Shown: one piece after another, positions 14,777 to 28,323 of the stretch
Layout of the letters: each line of letters begins with the position of its first letter
Numbering within the stretch: position 1 is the first letter of the stretch
Assembly (NCBI RefSeq): GCF_041381155.1
Contig: NC_091143.1
Span: 26,687,695 to 26,751,694, forward strand
Source: Argopecten irradians
Lineage: Eukaryota > Mollusca > Bivalvia > Pectinida > Pectinidae
DNA length: 64,000 nt
Direction of reading: 5' to 3'
The notes under the pieces: model-generated
The model's database searches: none
Told to the model about the DNA's origin: nothing
Seen by the model: only the letters and a program-made list of their open reading frames with translations
Position numbers and translations under genes: made by a program

Positions 14777-14824
14777 ATGCTTATTGAGGTAGATATAATG
14801 TCCTCTTATGGAAAACGAAGATGA
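14777..14824 (+). promoter_or_regulatory. uORF overlapping the receptor start (ATGA)
   Basis: A 15-codon reading frame starts at 14777, has a second in-frame ATG at 14798, and ends at TGA 14822-14824. That stop overlaps the receptor ATG (14821-14823) as ATGA. A pyrimidine-rich stretch ending in TTTTGCAG (14765-14772) looks like a splice acceptor. The 5' UTR exon may therefore start at 14773, which would put the uORF in the mature transcript. Repression or reinitiation is inference only. Confidence 0.5.
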
Positions 14825-17800
14825 AATACGATGTGGAAACTTTGTTGATTTCTGTGTGTATCGTTCTCTGTGTGGTATACAGTTCAGCAGGTGAGTCTCC
14901 GTCAACCACTGTTTTTTGTGAAGTTTTATTTTTATTATTGTTAAAATACATTCAAAAATATATCTGCGTATCACTGAAAACATTTTTGCATTAACGATGT
15001 TTTCTTTATCGCTTAAACTATATTTAAAAACATCTAAAAGCACATTATGTATCTGGCATGCATAATATTTGTGGAATTCTTCATAAGAAATAACTTTATC
15101 TTGCTTTCTATCTTTCTATCTTTCTATTTATATTACGAATGCGTTGTTTGTTGTTTATCACTGTTAATGCGTTGGTTGTTTTGGTGTACAGCTTCAAGAT
15201 TTATTTCAGTGACAAAAATGAAAAACAAATTATTAATTGATAACACACAGACACACACAATACATTTCTAGTCGTTTCATTAGAACTTAATCAAAGTGAA
15301 ATATCTTACTAAGTTTATAATAAACATTATTGTGATACAAATAATCTAAAAGCGATATGGCGTCAAAGCGACGATAACACCGTTCAATGGAAACATACTG
15401 CAAATATGTGGTACCTTTTGTATAAATCGGCATTTAAGCTTGATTCTGAAGAAGATAATAAAAACGATAATATAAACCGCTCCATATACTCCAAATATAT
15501 AACGTTGACGTTGCTATGATGTAGTGGTCATTTATTTATTTATTTTTATAGAAGGAGCAGGCAATGAGACAGTTGAGGAGTGTCTGAAGTCGACAAACTT
15601 TAACCTGACAGATGAACAGCGACTTCTCACCAAGCTCATGGCGTCCTACAACAAGCAGACGCGACCGGTGTTTAATGCGTCACATCCGGTCAATGTCAAG
15701 GTCGGATGGACTGTTACTCAGATATTTGACGTGGTGAGTTATAACAAGTATAATGCAATAATCCAAACACATTGTAAGAGGGATGTGTTAAATGGTTAAC
15801 TTCCTTCTACCATTGCAAAATCATTTTCTGTATTTTAGTAACAGGGTGCAGGATTTACAATAATTTTGATACCTGCCTCTGCCAGGGATCGAACTCGGGA
15901 CCTCTGGATTACTAGTTTGACGCTCAACCGATCGAGCTACAACGATGTTCTATCTATAGCCGAGCGATATATTGCGTCTAGTATTGACCAGGGTTATATT
16001 TTATTGTATTACCCGAAAGAAAACATAGTGAGGGCCCAGCTATTCAGAAAAAATTGGCCCTCGCCTGTCGTAGTTGAAAAAGTTTGTAAAAAGTTTTCTT
16101 TGAATTGCTAGACAAGTAAAAAAAAAACAAACGCATAACTATTTTGTTCATTTCCTCGAAAGAAAATTGACGAACTACATTTATATTTTCATTATTTTGA
16201 CCTTTTTTACAGTTAACCAATTCTCAATGAATAATTATTTTCGCGTTTTATATCGAGATTGCAGAAATTCAGTACCACGTTTTGTTACATGTATCGTTAC
16301 ATGTATTCCTCGTCAGTTGCATATCAGAAATAAAAATAAAAATAAAAAAAGAAATCAATTGATGATTTGAAATTTGAAAAAAAACTTACTGTGTTATTCT
16401 GTTTACAGATTAACAATCTAAATTCCTTTTGTTTAGAGTTACATCATTAAACGTGCACAGCTATAGTGTTACAATTAGTTTATCTAAATCCCTATGCCTG
16501 GAACTAAATGATGCGTAGCGGTGGCAACAGCAACGGAAAACCCATAGACACCATGCGATGATACGCTGTCTGGGGGTACTCTAACGTGACCTCCGACCTC
16601 TGGCGTTTTTACATCTCCACACGGAGTTGCGGTTGAAGCTATCATTGTAAACATTCTTCATAGCTTTAATTTATTGCACCTGAGCATCAGATGTATACTT
16701 ATCTAACAGACACATATCTGCTGGTTCCAAATGCATGTATTAGCCATAGCTGTTGGCAGCAGAATATGCTCCCTACTCATACCATTTCTTTGGAAAGGTG
16801 CTCGATTACATACTTTATATTTTTATCCGCATATAATGTTTTCAAAGTGTTCATTACATACGCATGATATTAAATAACGAGAGACTTTTATATGTCTTTC
16901 ATATAGGTATGTCATTATTATAATTTACTACCATAACGTGTAAACGTCATTTCAACAACTGAGATCATTTAAAGGGAGTTCCATTGTTTGTGTACGTGAT
17001 ATTGAAAGTATCCTAATTTTTTATTTTAATTATTGGAAATATGAAACTAATGAAACAAAAACATGACAACCCTGACTTATCTATCAAATTATATAATCTT
17101 ATATAATGAAGATAGGTGTCTCTCTTATTTCCATAGATAATATAACAATTTAACAAAAGAAACCAGACTCTGGCTAGCGTTGCAATGGGCCAAGCAAATT
17201 ACCGCTTTAACAATTTTGAAAATGTTGTTTTGTGTGTGTTCGATATTGCATTTATGAAAGGAACAATACATTGTCTGAGATAATATCGTAGCAAAAACTA
17301 TACTGCAGGTGGCATCTTCGATTAAAATATTTATTTGAAGTGCGAGTTGCACATGACAATAGTCGGAAAATTCAACTACTAATAGGATACCATCTTTCAT
17401 TTTCTTTGTAAATTGCTTTATAACGTCCCATGGTATCTTCCCAGCGCACTTGGCATTGAACTGAATGTTCAGAAACGTGAGAAAGGTTATCAGCGTCCTC
17501 AATGACCGAATTACTCCGCAGATTTAAAAAAGAAACTTTGTGTTCTTTCCGATAAACATGCAGCAGTATGGGAACTAGTTTCACTTTGCCAGATTGAGAA
17601 TGAAGTATCCGGAAACATTTGTTCGTCAAGGTACTTCAGTGAGATAGTACTTTAAAATAGTACAGTATATTGCGGCTGAAACTATTTTATGGATTAGGAA
17701 CTAGAGCACAGTGAACCATAAAATATGTTAAATTACAATTTCATCACCAGTTATGCACTCATTAAACAAAACACGTCAAATACTGAGGAGGAGGGTGTGT

Positions 17801-20800
17801 AAAGATACAGCTTTATAGATAAAGCTCTTTTTATTGTAATTAACATTGTGTATGACATATGAATATGACATCAAAAAATAAAAAAAATAAAACAAAACAA
17901 AAAGTGTGTAAAGACATTAGCTTGTGATATAGAGATACTTTTAACCATTACCAGACGAAAGATCATCGTGAAATATGTATATATACTTTAATTTGAATAT
18001 AAAATAGTTTTACTTCATCAAAATATTTATCTAATGTAAATAATACACGTAAACCATCAGAGATGATGTGAGTAGGTAAGATATAAACTGCATATCTAGA
18101 GATAAAACTGTAATTAAGGAAACTACGTAAAATATTTTAATTTGTTTTTTCAAAGATAACATTCCGTCCAATTAAAATATCACAGCAGATTAGTTTGATC
18201 ATTTTTATTTAATTATGAAACGTACTAAGTTTACATACAATATAGTTATCATTAAATTGCGCAGATGTTAATTAGACTGATTTGCCTCGTACAAGCACCA
18301 GAAATTTTCTTAGTAGGAATGGAAGGCATTTCTCCGCTGAAATGTTGATTTTGGGCATTTTCTAATTATCATTTTGCACCATGCGAAGATAGGCATAGGA
18401 AAGGACTAATGCGCTAGTAATTAATGCCACACACATTTCGTGTCCTATGTGGTTTTAAAAACGTACCAATCAACAATTTCAGTATTTCATGTATCAAATT
18501 ATTGAAATCCTTCCATTATGCGTCCAATCGTAAGTTCTTTAAGATTATTTTATGAAAGGTAAAACTCCAAATATATACAAGATATTAAAATATTATCTAA
18601 TATAGCAATATTCGTGAAAAATTAATAGCAATATTCATCTCCGACACATTACCAATGTGCTTCATCGGGATGCTACATTTGTGTATTAGTTATTGTTTGG
18701 TCACTTACTTGCGGGCGATCTGAACACAAAGAATAATAGCTTGGTAAATCCAATGTTAACAAAAACATCATGTGACGTATCTACTGATGAGGAAGTAAAC
18801 TAGATCGTTATAAGGAACACCGAATTGTCCAATCAAGGTCAAGGTCGACTATAGAATTGATTTGATTCAAAATTTACATTGTACAAATCACTTGCCAAAA
18901 CAGGAAAAAAAGGCAAATGAATCAAATTGGTACCGCAAGCTTATTTGTAGTATTTGTATAATAAATAAAGGAAAGGCAATGATATATCCGGGTTAAGTAA
19001 GTACATTCAGGAAAAACCTTTGGGCTTGTAGATAGAAGGTCATCAGCGTCAAAAAAAGGTTCATTATTTGACCAATAAGCCTATACACCAAAGGGTCATG
19101 AAAATCGAAAAAATGAATAAATTCATCAAATGTATAAATCCCTTTCTTAATCAGCTGCCACGCAGATGATAAAACATGGGACTGTTTAAATAGATATGTA
19201 AATAATGGAAGATCAACTAATGTCATTCTAAAGAGAAAAACATATGTTTAAGAAGTTTAATCAACATTTTTAATGATTTATTGGTGTCCTTTGTCAATAA
19301 TGTGTTACCCTTTATCACATAAACAGCTGTTAACATGTCATAAAACAACACGTTTTAACAAGTAGTATCATATGTTCAACGAATGATTTAACATCAAGTA
19401 AATACAAGGTGTATAGGTAGAGTCATACCAAAGAAAAAAACTAGTGACCAGCGGTCAATACCTGACCACCCTGACTGGCGAAATCACAATATTGAAGAAA
19501 CGAAAACCAAATTCAAAATTGTTTTCCTTTACGATGTACATATTACCAGTTTTAAAATCTTGAAAATGTCTGTTTGCGTTTGAAAATTAAAATTTGGATT
19601 TCAATTTTGAAATAACTATTTAATAACAATTTATACTGAGAAAAATAATTAATTATAAATGATCAAGTGACTACTTAAAGTTTTTTCTCATTATTTACAG
19701 GACGAGAAAAACCAAGTGATAACAGTCAATGTGTGGCTTGATCAGGTGAGTAGCTTGTTGTTTTGTTAAACACTTCAACAGTTTAAACATATTGAATTGT
19801 GAAGGAGAAAAAAATCAGATATTTCAAGCGAAATCACTCACAATATGAATGCAGCCGTTTCTCTAAAGGAAAACGTTTGTTTCTTAAGTATACATATATT
19901 TAGTTGCATATCAAATACATTTTAAATGTCTGAGCTGTTTACATTTAACCAAACAAATATATGACAAAATCCTTCCTCTTTTAGTGTTGATCAATAGCAG
20001 TAAACCTAGAAACATAATTAAAATAGTCTTAGTAACCTTGCATATTGTTTCTCGTAAAAAATATTAACAATGGATTGCGACAAAATCGCCATGAATTCGT
20101 ACTAGTGGTTCTTATTGTGTTTTCGTTGAACTGTAAACTCGTCATACCGTACGTACATTTATATTTTAAGTGCCAAACCTTTGTTTGCAAAGACCAGAAG
20201 TCGTGTCAAGGGAAAATTAATGTGATATTACAACCTTTGATGTGTTTATATAAACTAGACACAATGTACAAAGGTTACGTAAGACGTGTCTGAAAGATCA
20301 TGATGGAACATGTGTTTCGGTATAATTAGTTGTAATGATGTGCAATTAATATGATATCTAGTTCGTGTGTTATCTACCTTGTGTTTCATGTATATCTCAA
20401 TATTGCTGATGTTAGATATAACAGAAAGTTATTTAAGTACATTGTGTGTATCCATCAATCATGTTTGTGACCTGCGTTAGGAGAAAAGATGCATTAAAAT
20501 GGGCAATGTTCTGACATCAAAAGGAAACACCTAAAATGTTCGTGGATGACATTTTTTGCAAAAATCAAATGTGTTTTCACTTATTTAATCATACACAGAC
20601 TTTTAGCTGAATGCAGTCGATTAAAATTTGTGAAGTTATGAAATAGTAAACTAAGATGATTGAGAGAGTAAAACGTAATATCGTTATTCTTGTAGATAGA
20701 TTGAAGTCGTCATCGCTCCCTTGACACATGGATGCAGTAATTACACAGTGATAGAATTAGATTAATGTGTATTGTTATTTACCTATTACAGGAATGGTTG

Positions 20801-23364
20801 GACGAGAAGCTATCCTGGGACCCAGCTGATTATAATGGCCTGTCTGTGATGAGGATTCCCTGTAACAACCTGTGGCTACCAGACATCGTCCTATACAACA
20901 GGTAATCATATGATGTCAGTTTGGCTATCAGAATTTCCATATACCAGGAAAGGTTATAAAATCATATGACATCACTTTGGCGATCAAAATTTCTGATATA
21001 AACATATAATTCAATTTTGCTTGTTACGAGCATTTTCATTGGCTTAAAAATTTACTTTATCAGCCTTTAAAGGAAAAAATGGCGTCCACGTTGTAACGTT
21101 GCTTCTGATTGGCTGAGATGACGGCGTAATGATTTCATAGACAAAAGAGTCCCGAAATGAATTTTGAATATTGAAAAGATTATCTGTAGTAGATTGAATT
21201 ATAAGGATTAATTTCAATAGATTTTTTATGTTATAAAGAAATAACACAAAAATCTGAGTGTACTCTCATCATAAAACGCTTCGCGGTTTATTCAGAGTAC
21301 ACTCAGATTTTTATGTAATATCTCCATAACATAGAAATCTATTCAGGTTAATCCTTAAAGAAGTCAATCAGTTAATCAAATCATTTGACGCCACTTTGAC
21401 TATCAACATGTCCGATATAACAGTGAAATTTGATTAACATATAAAAACATCGATTGGTTATTTGATAAACATCCTACTATCGTGTAATTGGGGTGGCAGG
21501 TACCTTGTATAGCCCTATATGCAGAAAAGTCATGTGTCCAAAACAACCAAACACTGTCCTGTATGAAATGTATCAATATGGCGTCACTCTTGCTTCCTGG
21601 CAAAGCCCTATATACATGTAACAGGCACACTTAATCGTATAGCGTCATCGTAGCAATCAGGCACATTTTCGTACAACTTTAATCTGTTGACGTGACGTGA
21701 CGTGGCTACCAGACATTGACGTGCATGCGGTTGTAATTTAAACGTTTATTTGCTTATCAGCTAGAATCCGAATAAATTGTTAATTCATTATTACTATGTA
21801 CATCTTTATTACTACATCATAAAATGTTGAAAAGTCATTTATAAATAATGATTACCAGATTCACCTTTCTATTACCAGTGCATCAGACTACAATGAGAAG
21901 TATATGGAAGCTCTTGCTATGGTATCACATACTGGGAACGTGTTCTGGCCACCGATCGTCAAGTTCCGGAGCTCATGTCAGATGGACATAACCTACTTCC
22001 CTTTCGACGACCAGATATGTAAGATGAAGATGGGATCATGGGCCTACGACGGATATCAAGTGGATGTTCTCAACAGGTCATCCAACGTGGACCTGTCAAA
22101 TTATGTAGAAAATGGAGAATGGGAACTTATAAACACGAGTGCTGTTCGCAACGTTGTGACGTATCCATGTTGCCCTACACCTTTTCCGGATGTGACGTTT
22201 TCGATACACATCCGCCGTCGGACTACATACTACATGTACAATGTAATCATCCCTTCGGTGATGCTATCATCGCTGGCTCTTCTAGGATTCTGGCTTCACC
22301 CCGACGGCGGGGAAAAGGTGACGCTTGGGTTAACAGTTCTCCTTGCCCTCTCCGTCTTCATGCTGCTTATAGCAGAAAACACGCCCGCTACCTCGTTTTA
22401 CGTTCCTCTTCTAGGTGAGGTTTTCTATTTGATTTGGATAGGATTTTTTTTATTTAAATCTATCTAATTGTATTACTTCATCTTTATATTGCATTTAATT
22501 TTCTGTTCTCCCAGTGTAGTACATATTTTACGTTAATCGTGTACTACTAAATCAAAATAAAATCATTTTCCGAGGTTATATCCATTCAGTTTGTGATACA
22601 CGCTAATCAAGATAACAATATTATTTATATTCAACAAGCAACAATATAATTCGACATGAGCTACTCATAATTTTTAGTTTTATTGTAACGCAAAATATTA
22701 AATACGCTATCATTAAATTAATAAAAAAAATCAATGACAATTGAAATAGTGCGAGAAAGACAAAAATACATTATATTGTAACTGAAGTAGAAATACATTT
22801 TTACTTGTTTTGTTTACAGGTGTTTACCTAATCACTACCATGTCATTTACATCATGTTCCGTTATCGTCGCTGTGACTGTATCCAACATCCATGCGCGTG
22901 GAGCACGTGAAGTTAAAGTCCCCAAGGGACTCAAGTCATTTGTGGCTTGTATTGCCAAGATGTTGTGCATGAAATTAAAGTATATCGAAACTGGCGAGTA
23001 CCTTGGAGAGATCATAACAGGAGGAATGCAGAAATCGACAAACGGAGATGTTTGTGGAAATACAAATCGAGTGCACTGTAGTGATAATTTGACGTCACTT
23101 CCGGGATTCGAGGAACAGCCAAATATTCAAATTTCATCAGTGAATAACCCGGATGTATACAGTGCGTCAATTCTACAAGCTCTTCAGTGCCTTATAGAGC
23201 AAACTAACTCACGTGACAGCGAGGAGTTAAACAGACGACAGTGGGAGGAAGTTGCTTTCATCATCGACCGTTTCTTCTTTTGGGTATTTCTCTTTGGAAT
23301 GATCTTATCATCAATATATCTACTCGCATTTTCACCGATGTTGCTGAAGCAAATATCACTATGA
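14821..23364 (+). CDS. Nicotinic acetylcholine receptor alpha-type subunit (6 exons)
   Basis: Subunit of a pentameric Cys-loop ligand-gated cation channel at the cell surface. Exons: 14821-14890, 15552-15733, 19701-19745, 20792-20901, 21879-22414, 22820-23364; introns are GT-AG, and joining the exons gives an open 495-residue protein. Seen: signal peptide (about 1-23); loop D Trp101; loop A Tyr134 in WLPDIVLYN; Cys-loop C169-C183 with 13 residues between; loop B Trp190; vicinal C233-C234, which marks an alpha subunit; TM1 about 253-275; TM2 about 281-302 beginning GEK, typical of cation selectivity; TM3 about 311-336; a long cytoplasmic loop; TM4 about 466-485. The 45-bp and 110-bp exons match the classical exon pattern of this family. 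Oddity: the loop C aromatic after CC is Phe238 (CCPTPFPD) where Tyr is usual. The ATG was chosen for the signal peptide and the frame. Ligand and partner subunits cannot be told; ACh is the default inference. Confidence 0.95.
15734..19700 (+). other. Receptor intron 2 (3,967 bp)
   Basis: This phase-0 intron is much the longest in the gene. It contains a tRNA-like relic at 15871-15944 (-). A reverse-strand pair of overlapping ORFs at 17125-17629 has no recognisable domain. A moderately GC-richer patch lies around 16500-16640 with no match known to me. Nothing else is supported. Confidence 0.8.
15871..15944 (-). repeat. tRNA-derived (SINE head-like) relic
   Basis: Read on the minus strand this is a tRNA-sized segment. 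It has an A-box-like TAGCTCGATCGGTTGAGCG (complement of 15921-15939) and a B-box-like GGTCCCGAGTTCGATCC (about 15885-15902). The anticodon-loop position reads CTAGTAA. The anticodon and acceptor stems do not pair, so it is not a functional tRNA gene. Confidence 0.6.
21020..21360. repeat. Foldback repeat family, copy B (receptor intron 4)
   Basis: Second copy of the family seen at 14451-14731. It is the fuller copy, with inverted arms at 21204-21266 and 21294-21355 that contain AGAGTACACTCAGATTTTT and its imperfect complement. A short GC-rich centre (ACGCTTCGCGGTTT) lies between the arms. It occupies about a third of the 977-bp intron 4. Confidence 0.8.
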
Positions 23365-23674
23365 TTTGAAATTTGAGAGCCAAATTCGAAAGGAAATATC
23401 AATCAGTTGTCTTTTCTGAGACTATCATCATCAATATCGAACAACTGTATCCAGTAAGGGTTTTACAAATGTACATTTGTAGTTGCCCTATTTTAAGGAA
23501 CATGTAAGAAAAATGCATGCTATTCTCGAGGTGCGTTTTTTTCTGAACGTGTCCAAAATTGATATACCTTGCAGTGTAGGGGTTGCAAGAGATTTATTGT
23601 TGATATCAATTTTCATATCTATATTTGTATTTTCTCATATATGAGATATATCAGAGTTTGCAGAGTACTAGAAC

Positions 23675-23680
23675 ATTAAA
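23675..23680 (+). terminator. Possible poly(A) signal for the receptor gene
   Basis: ATTAAA about 310 bp after the receptor stop codon is the nearest candidate. The first AATAAA noted downstream is at 25981-25986. The choice is weak without transcript evidence. Confidence 0.25.
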
Positions 23681-25140
23681 GAAACCACGAGTGATGCTTG
23701 TATCACGACGGCTTCATTTTTTAACTGTCACATGCGCGTATGTTGGTGCTGAAATTGTAATTCAAGTGCAACGAAATATATTAACAAACGTGTAACAAGC
23801 TTACGGCGCATTGAATGTAATAGTGTAAAAAGTATGTATACAACGTGATACTCAAGTATTCAGATAAATTCATTTTATCCATATCAATGTGTATTCAGTA
23901 ACATTTCTGCATATACATTCTGCTTAAGCATACGTCTAATTTGTTTCAGTCAGAAACGTGTGTTTCTGCGAATGATTTTAGGCTTGTTGCTTAACAGGCC
24001 TTGAAAAACCAGAACATACTAAAATTAAAATTGTTCAACCAGATTTATTTTTCTCATGACCTTCTATATCATAACGTCACAATCTAAACCAATATCATTT
24101 TGTTGAAAATGGGCGTTTTTCATTGCATCACAGACATCATTTTGTTACGATTCATGGACATAGGTATCGCAGCTGCAAAGTCAAATCCCTACAATTTTTG
24201 ACTCTGCAGTTTTGGGTCTTTTCTACAGTAAAGTAACCTCAATCGCCGCTGGCGCTTGGATGACTGATCTATCACTTATTTACCTTGGCCGCTGCACGTT
24301 GCATAATTGTTATGTTTGTTGACATTATTGTACGTTCTATTAAAAGTAATCGTACGCCGTAACTCAGTACAAGTGGTTAGTTTTCTGAAGGGTACCACTT
24401 AGATCCAAAATGGTGAATAATAAGTTCAGTATTTATCAATGAAATTGGTTTGGTTTTTATAGAATGAAATATATTTATAAAGTTGTATCAAAATGTTGTG
24501 AGGAATAACCATTGTATTGTTTTAAATATTCAAACTATTAAATCTAAAGAGAGTACCACCACTTCGGAAATCGCATACCACTATACCGTTCAGCACGACG
24601 TAGTACAGCTTGTACGAATACATTAACATAACGTATGCAAGGTCATTGTTGTTTTCCTCATATACCAAAAATGTTTGCTGTGTAAAGATGTCTACTTTAA
24701 ATGTGGATTTTTTGTGAGAGGATATTTTCGCTTACATATATATATAATCATCTTTCAAGATATTTACGGCGAGGCAATTTTCGCGATATATATCTATGAT
24801 GAAATTATTCATATGTAAGATTAATGCTTGGTACAATGTTCGCGAATTAATATTTTTGCGTACTATCTTAAAACAGCGAAGCAAGTGAAAATGTCCACGT
24901 CGCGAATAATACCACGTATACAGTATATAAACTCATTATCTGTGATAGCCGTAAATGATACTGAATTACCGAACCATATACTTGCCATTTATACAGGTAT
25001 ACTATTATATTATATTGGAAATATTACAGTGAATCAGTTTCTTATTAAGAGCTATTTCATTTAGTTATAAACATATACTTATATCAGGTTGTCTATTTGC
25101 TGTGATGAACCCTTTGTACAATAGAACGGGGCTCTTTCAA

Positions 25141-25290
25141 AGGGGACCGCACTGGTTAAGCTGTCAAGACATACTATAAGCCATATTATAAGCCATTGGT
25201 TGCAATTTTGAGCAGTTGCCAGGTACTGACCGTTGGTCGGTGGTTTTTCTCCCCCATCGAAACCAGGCTCATCCTTAAAAGAACTAATAA
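25141..25290 (+). mobile_element. Degraded SINE copy (same family as 60424-60624)
   Basis: The head (ACCGCACTGGTTAAGCTGTC) resembles a tRNA A-box region. It is followed by GCAGTTGCCAGGTACTGACC, GGTCGGTGGTTTTTCTC and CTCATCCTTAAAAGAAC. These match, in the opposite orientation, the segments at 60424-60624. The B-box part is decayed or missing. Confidence 0.65.
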
Positions 25291-26255
25291 TTCCAAACCA
25301 AATCATCATACGGTAACAACGGATTCGCCAAATAAGATTAATAATCTTCGCAACTGAATGTTAAAATATACTGAATAGTTGCTACTATTTGCGTTTTAAT
25401 TTCGTGAAATTCACTGATCCATCCAAATTTATGAAATTTAAGATCCCTCGAAGTTAAAAAAATCATGGTCTTACATATTAAAGCCTGTTGTATGAATGGC
25501 ACTTCAGAGGCTATAAAGCTAAATCGCGAAGGTAAGCCCCCAACAAATAAGTTTTAAACGATAAATCGCGCAACTTTACATCCGCATAAATAAGCGACAA
25601 TACAGTAACCTAATCAATCGACACTGATAAATATTTTTGTTTATATCAGATATTTCGTTGCAATATTATCGAAATTATCACCCTATTGTGCTATATCAAA
25701 ATTGGGTTTGTTTAAAAAAATCCAAGAAATGTATAAAGGAGTTGAGTTTGTAATTTGTTTTTTTGTTTGGTGTCATATTACTTTTGATTTTCATTTAAAC
25801 ATTATTTTTGACTAATTTTATGTTTTGAAGACATAAAATCACGATACTGTGTTTTTTCAGTTATCATTGGGTATCTGTTTATATTTTTACATGTATAGAT
25901 ATTGTAACATATTATATATCCTGTAAAAGAACCAATCGATCGCGTTGTAATATTGCTGTGATATTATTTTAGATAGATGAAATAAATTGATCATTTTCAT
26001 GTTTTATATGACCATCATGTCTTTTATAGTGGTCATTGTTTTCATTGTTTTACTCTGGTAGAGACTTTGGGAGGAACACGATTTTAATATCCACTTTTCT
26101 GGAAAGTAAACAGCTTGTACCCGATTTCAAAAAGTTTTGTTTGTGCGGACTATTGTTTAAATTGGTAATTGAATGACGTTAACAGGTGATATCCCGCACC
26201 TAACATCATTTTAGCGAGGGGATTCCAAAAAATTATTTTGTACGTTCAATCATCA

Positions 26256-26334
26256 CAATCTCTCCCAGGGTGCATTGCGATCCCCACGATTTTTTTTTTA
26301 ATGTGAGAATCGCAATGAACCCTGGGAGAGATTG
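26256..26334. repeat. Near-perfect 26-bp inverted repeat (hairpin)
   Basis: Arms 26256-26281 and 26309-26334 differ at one position and enclose a 27-nt loop. The arms include CAATCTCTCCCAGGG and its complement. The size resembles a miRNA precursor, but a relic of a small foldback element is equally possible. Confidence 0.8.
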
Positions 26335-28228
26335 CCATCATCACCGGAGGTACTAGTACCGCACAAACGTTATCGGTTATCACGTGGTCGTAAATGCATC
26401 CCATTGCAAAAGTGTTGAAGCCATTTTGATACACACAATACACAAAAAAGTTAAGAAGAAATTTGTGTTATATTCAAATATATAATTCATTCAATGTATA
26501 TTTTGTCTTCCTCATCAAGTCTCCAAATTGAGTTTATTTTTCTCATTTGCCATGTCAATTCATGTTTTTACATAACACATTTACCTTTACTGCCATCGTT
26601 CGTACGTACTATGAAACAAACAAAGGGAAGTGACTCTGATAGACCATAATGCTATTATACATAATACATAAATTTGTGTTTTTTGTTCCAGCACCGTTGC
26701 ATGAGGTATTTTTCCAATGTTTGCATTTTTGATAATTTAGATCGATTTTCCAGAGGAATGTGTCCTTTACAACTCCTAAATTGAACAGCATAAAAGTCAA
26801 CTATTTGGAGAGTTTAGCAATTAAATATAAAAGATATAAAATAGATTAAATATAAAAAGCTTTTTAAACATCTTCCATAAAACTTCTAATTTTTAATCAA
26901 CTATTTAAACTTATTTTCATTGCATTTGTATAAGAAAAATGCAATATCTATTCAAATGCCAAACACATATTTGCCGGTGTATAACTGTGTCATAGGTTGC
27001 TTGCTGTATACGAAATAAATGAAGAATGATTGATATAAGCTATGCTGTTTGTTGTTATTAGCAACATGATTTGTATTGTATGATTTGTATGATTTATTTC
27101 AGTTTACGTCCTTTCAACAGCTGAAAGCTGAACGTTCTGAAATATGAGGTAAAGAAGGCAGTGCAAAACCGAGTCACCCAGATAAAAACAATAATCCTGC
27201 ATCACTTACCTGTGTTACTGCCTTGTCATATTACCCCATTAATATATCGTAGCTTTAAAATTGAAGGTTCTGTGTGTGATAACTGATGAACAGGTAATTT
27301 GGTCATTTGAGGTATATAAAAAGAATCAAATAACAATGCATTCGGTGGCTTTACAGTTGTTTCCCCTCTGTTATCTTTAAAGTCTCTGCAGACTAATGAT
27401 TTGTCTGTGTGTTCTTCTGAACTGCCTTTAGGTTTACTATATACTATCTAGACCAGGGATGGATATAACAGCAGTGAAAGTAACCTATGAGATATCGAGG
27501 ATGACATATCTAGGAATTCCCCTTGAGACACACATGTGAAGAGCTAATGGAAACATGTTGGTATCTACATGTTGGCCAAACAATCAATAACCTTAACATT
27601 TTACCACATTTTACCGCACTAAGCATGCATTTCCTTATAAAACAAAATTTGTCAAAATCAAAACGATCTCAAATCATTATAATTACTCTAAATACCAAAA
27701 AACGGCTTTATCTTTGACATGATGTCTGATATTAATAATTCTATATGGTATATAAATAGAACCATGCTAAAATATAATTAATCAATTTGTGCTGGGGAGA
27801 ACCAACGAGGGAAATATTTGGTAGCAAACATGTTTGTCATCATAATTCAAGTTATTTTGCATCAAGTATTATTTTCTCTATAGCTTGATAAATATAATCA
27901 AAATCACAGTTGTTAACGCAAGAACATAAAACATATGGCAAGATGCACATATCATTTGATTGTAGGCGATAGTTACATTGACAACATCGATCAAACATAT
28001 ATCCTGTGATTGTAGGTATGCATGCTTATGAATCATCTGTCAGGATTGCAATCAACACAACCATCAATTACAGCAATGCATCAGCAACGCCTACTGTATT
28101 AAGTGTACATGCGCCACTTAAAAGTGTCTATTCCACGTCTTTTCTGATAGATTAGATAATATTGATGACAATACAAACGCGATGCGTATTGTTTGGTCAC
28201 GGGATAAATATGAAATAGACATATATTT

Positions 28229-28323
28229 TCTTCTTTTTTTTCTTTTTTTTTTTTCATTTTTCGTTTTTTTGTTTTTTTGTTTTTTTTTGAGGGGGGGGTT
28301 GTTTTTTCCTTTCTCTCTCTCTC
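28229..28323. repeat. Low-complexity poly-T / CT run
   Basis: Runs of T are interrupted by C and G, followed by a run of nine G and a CTCTCTCT tract. A lysine-rich reverse-strand ORF over this tract is a composition artefact. Confidence 0.85.

Noticed and set aside
15871..15944. Functional tRNA-Thr(AGT) gene
   Set aside because: A and B boxes are recognisable but the acceptor and anticodon stems do not pair.
17125..17629. Overlapping reverse-strand ORFs (125 and 85 residues) in receptor intron 2
   Set aside because: No recognisable domain, no matching splice sites, and AT-rich codon use like the surrounding non-coding DNA.
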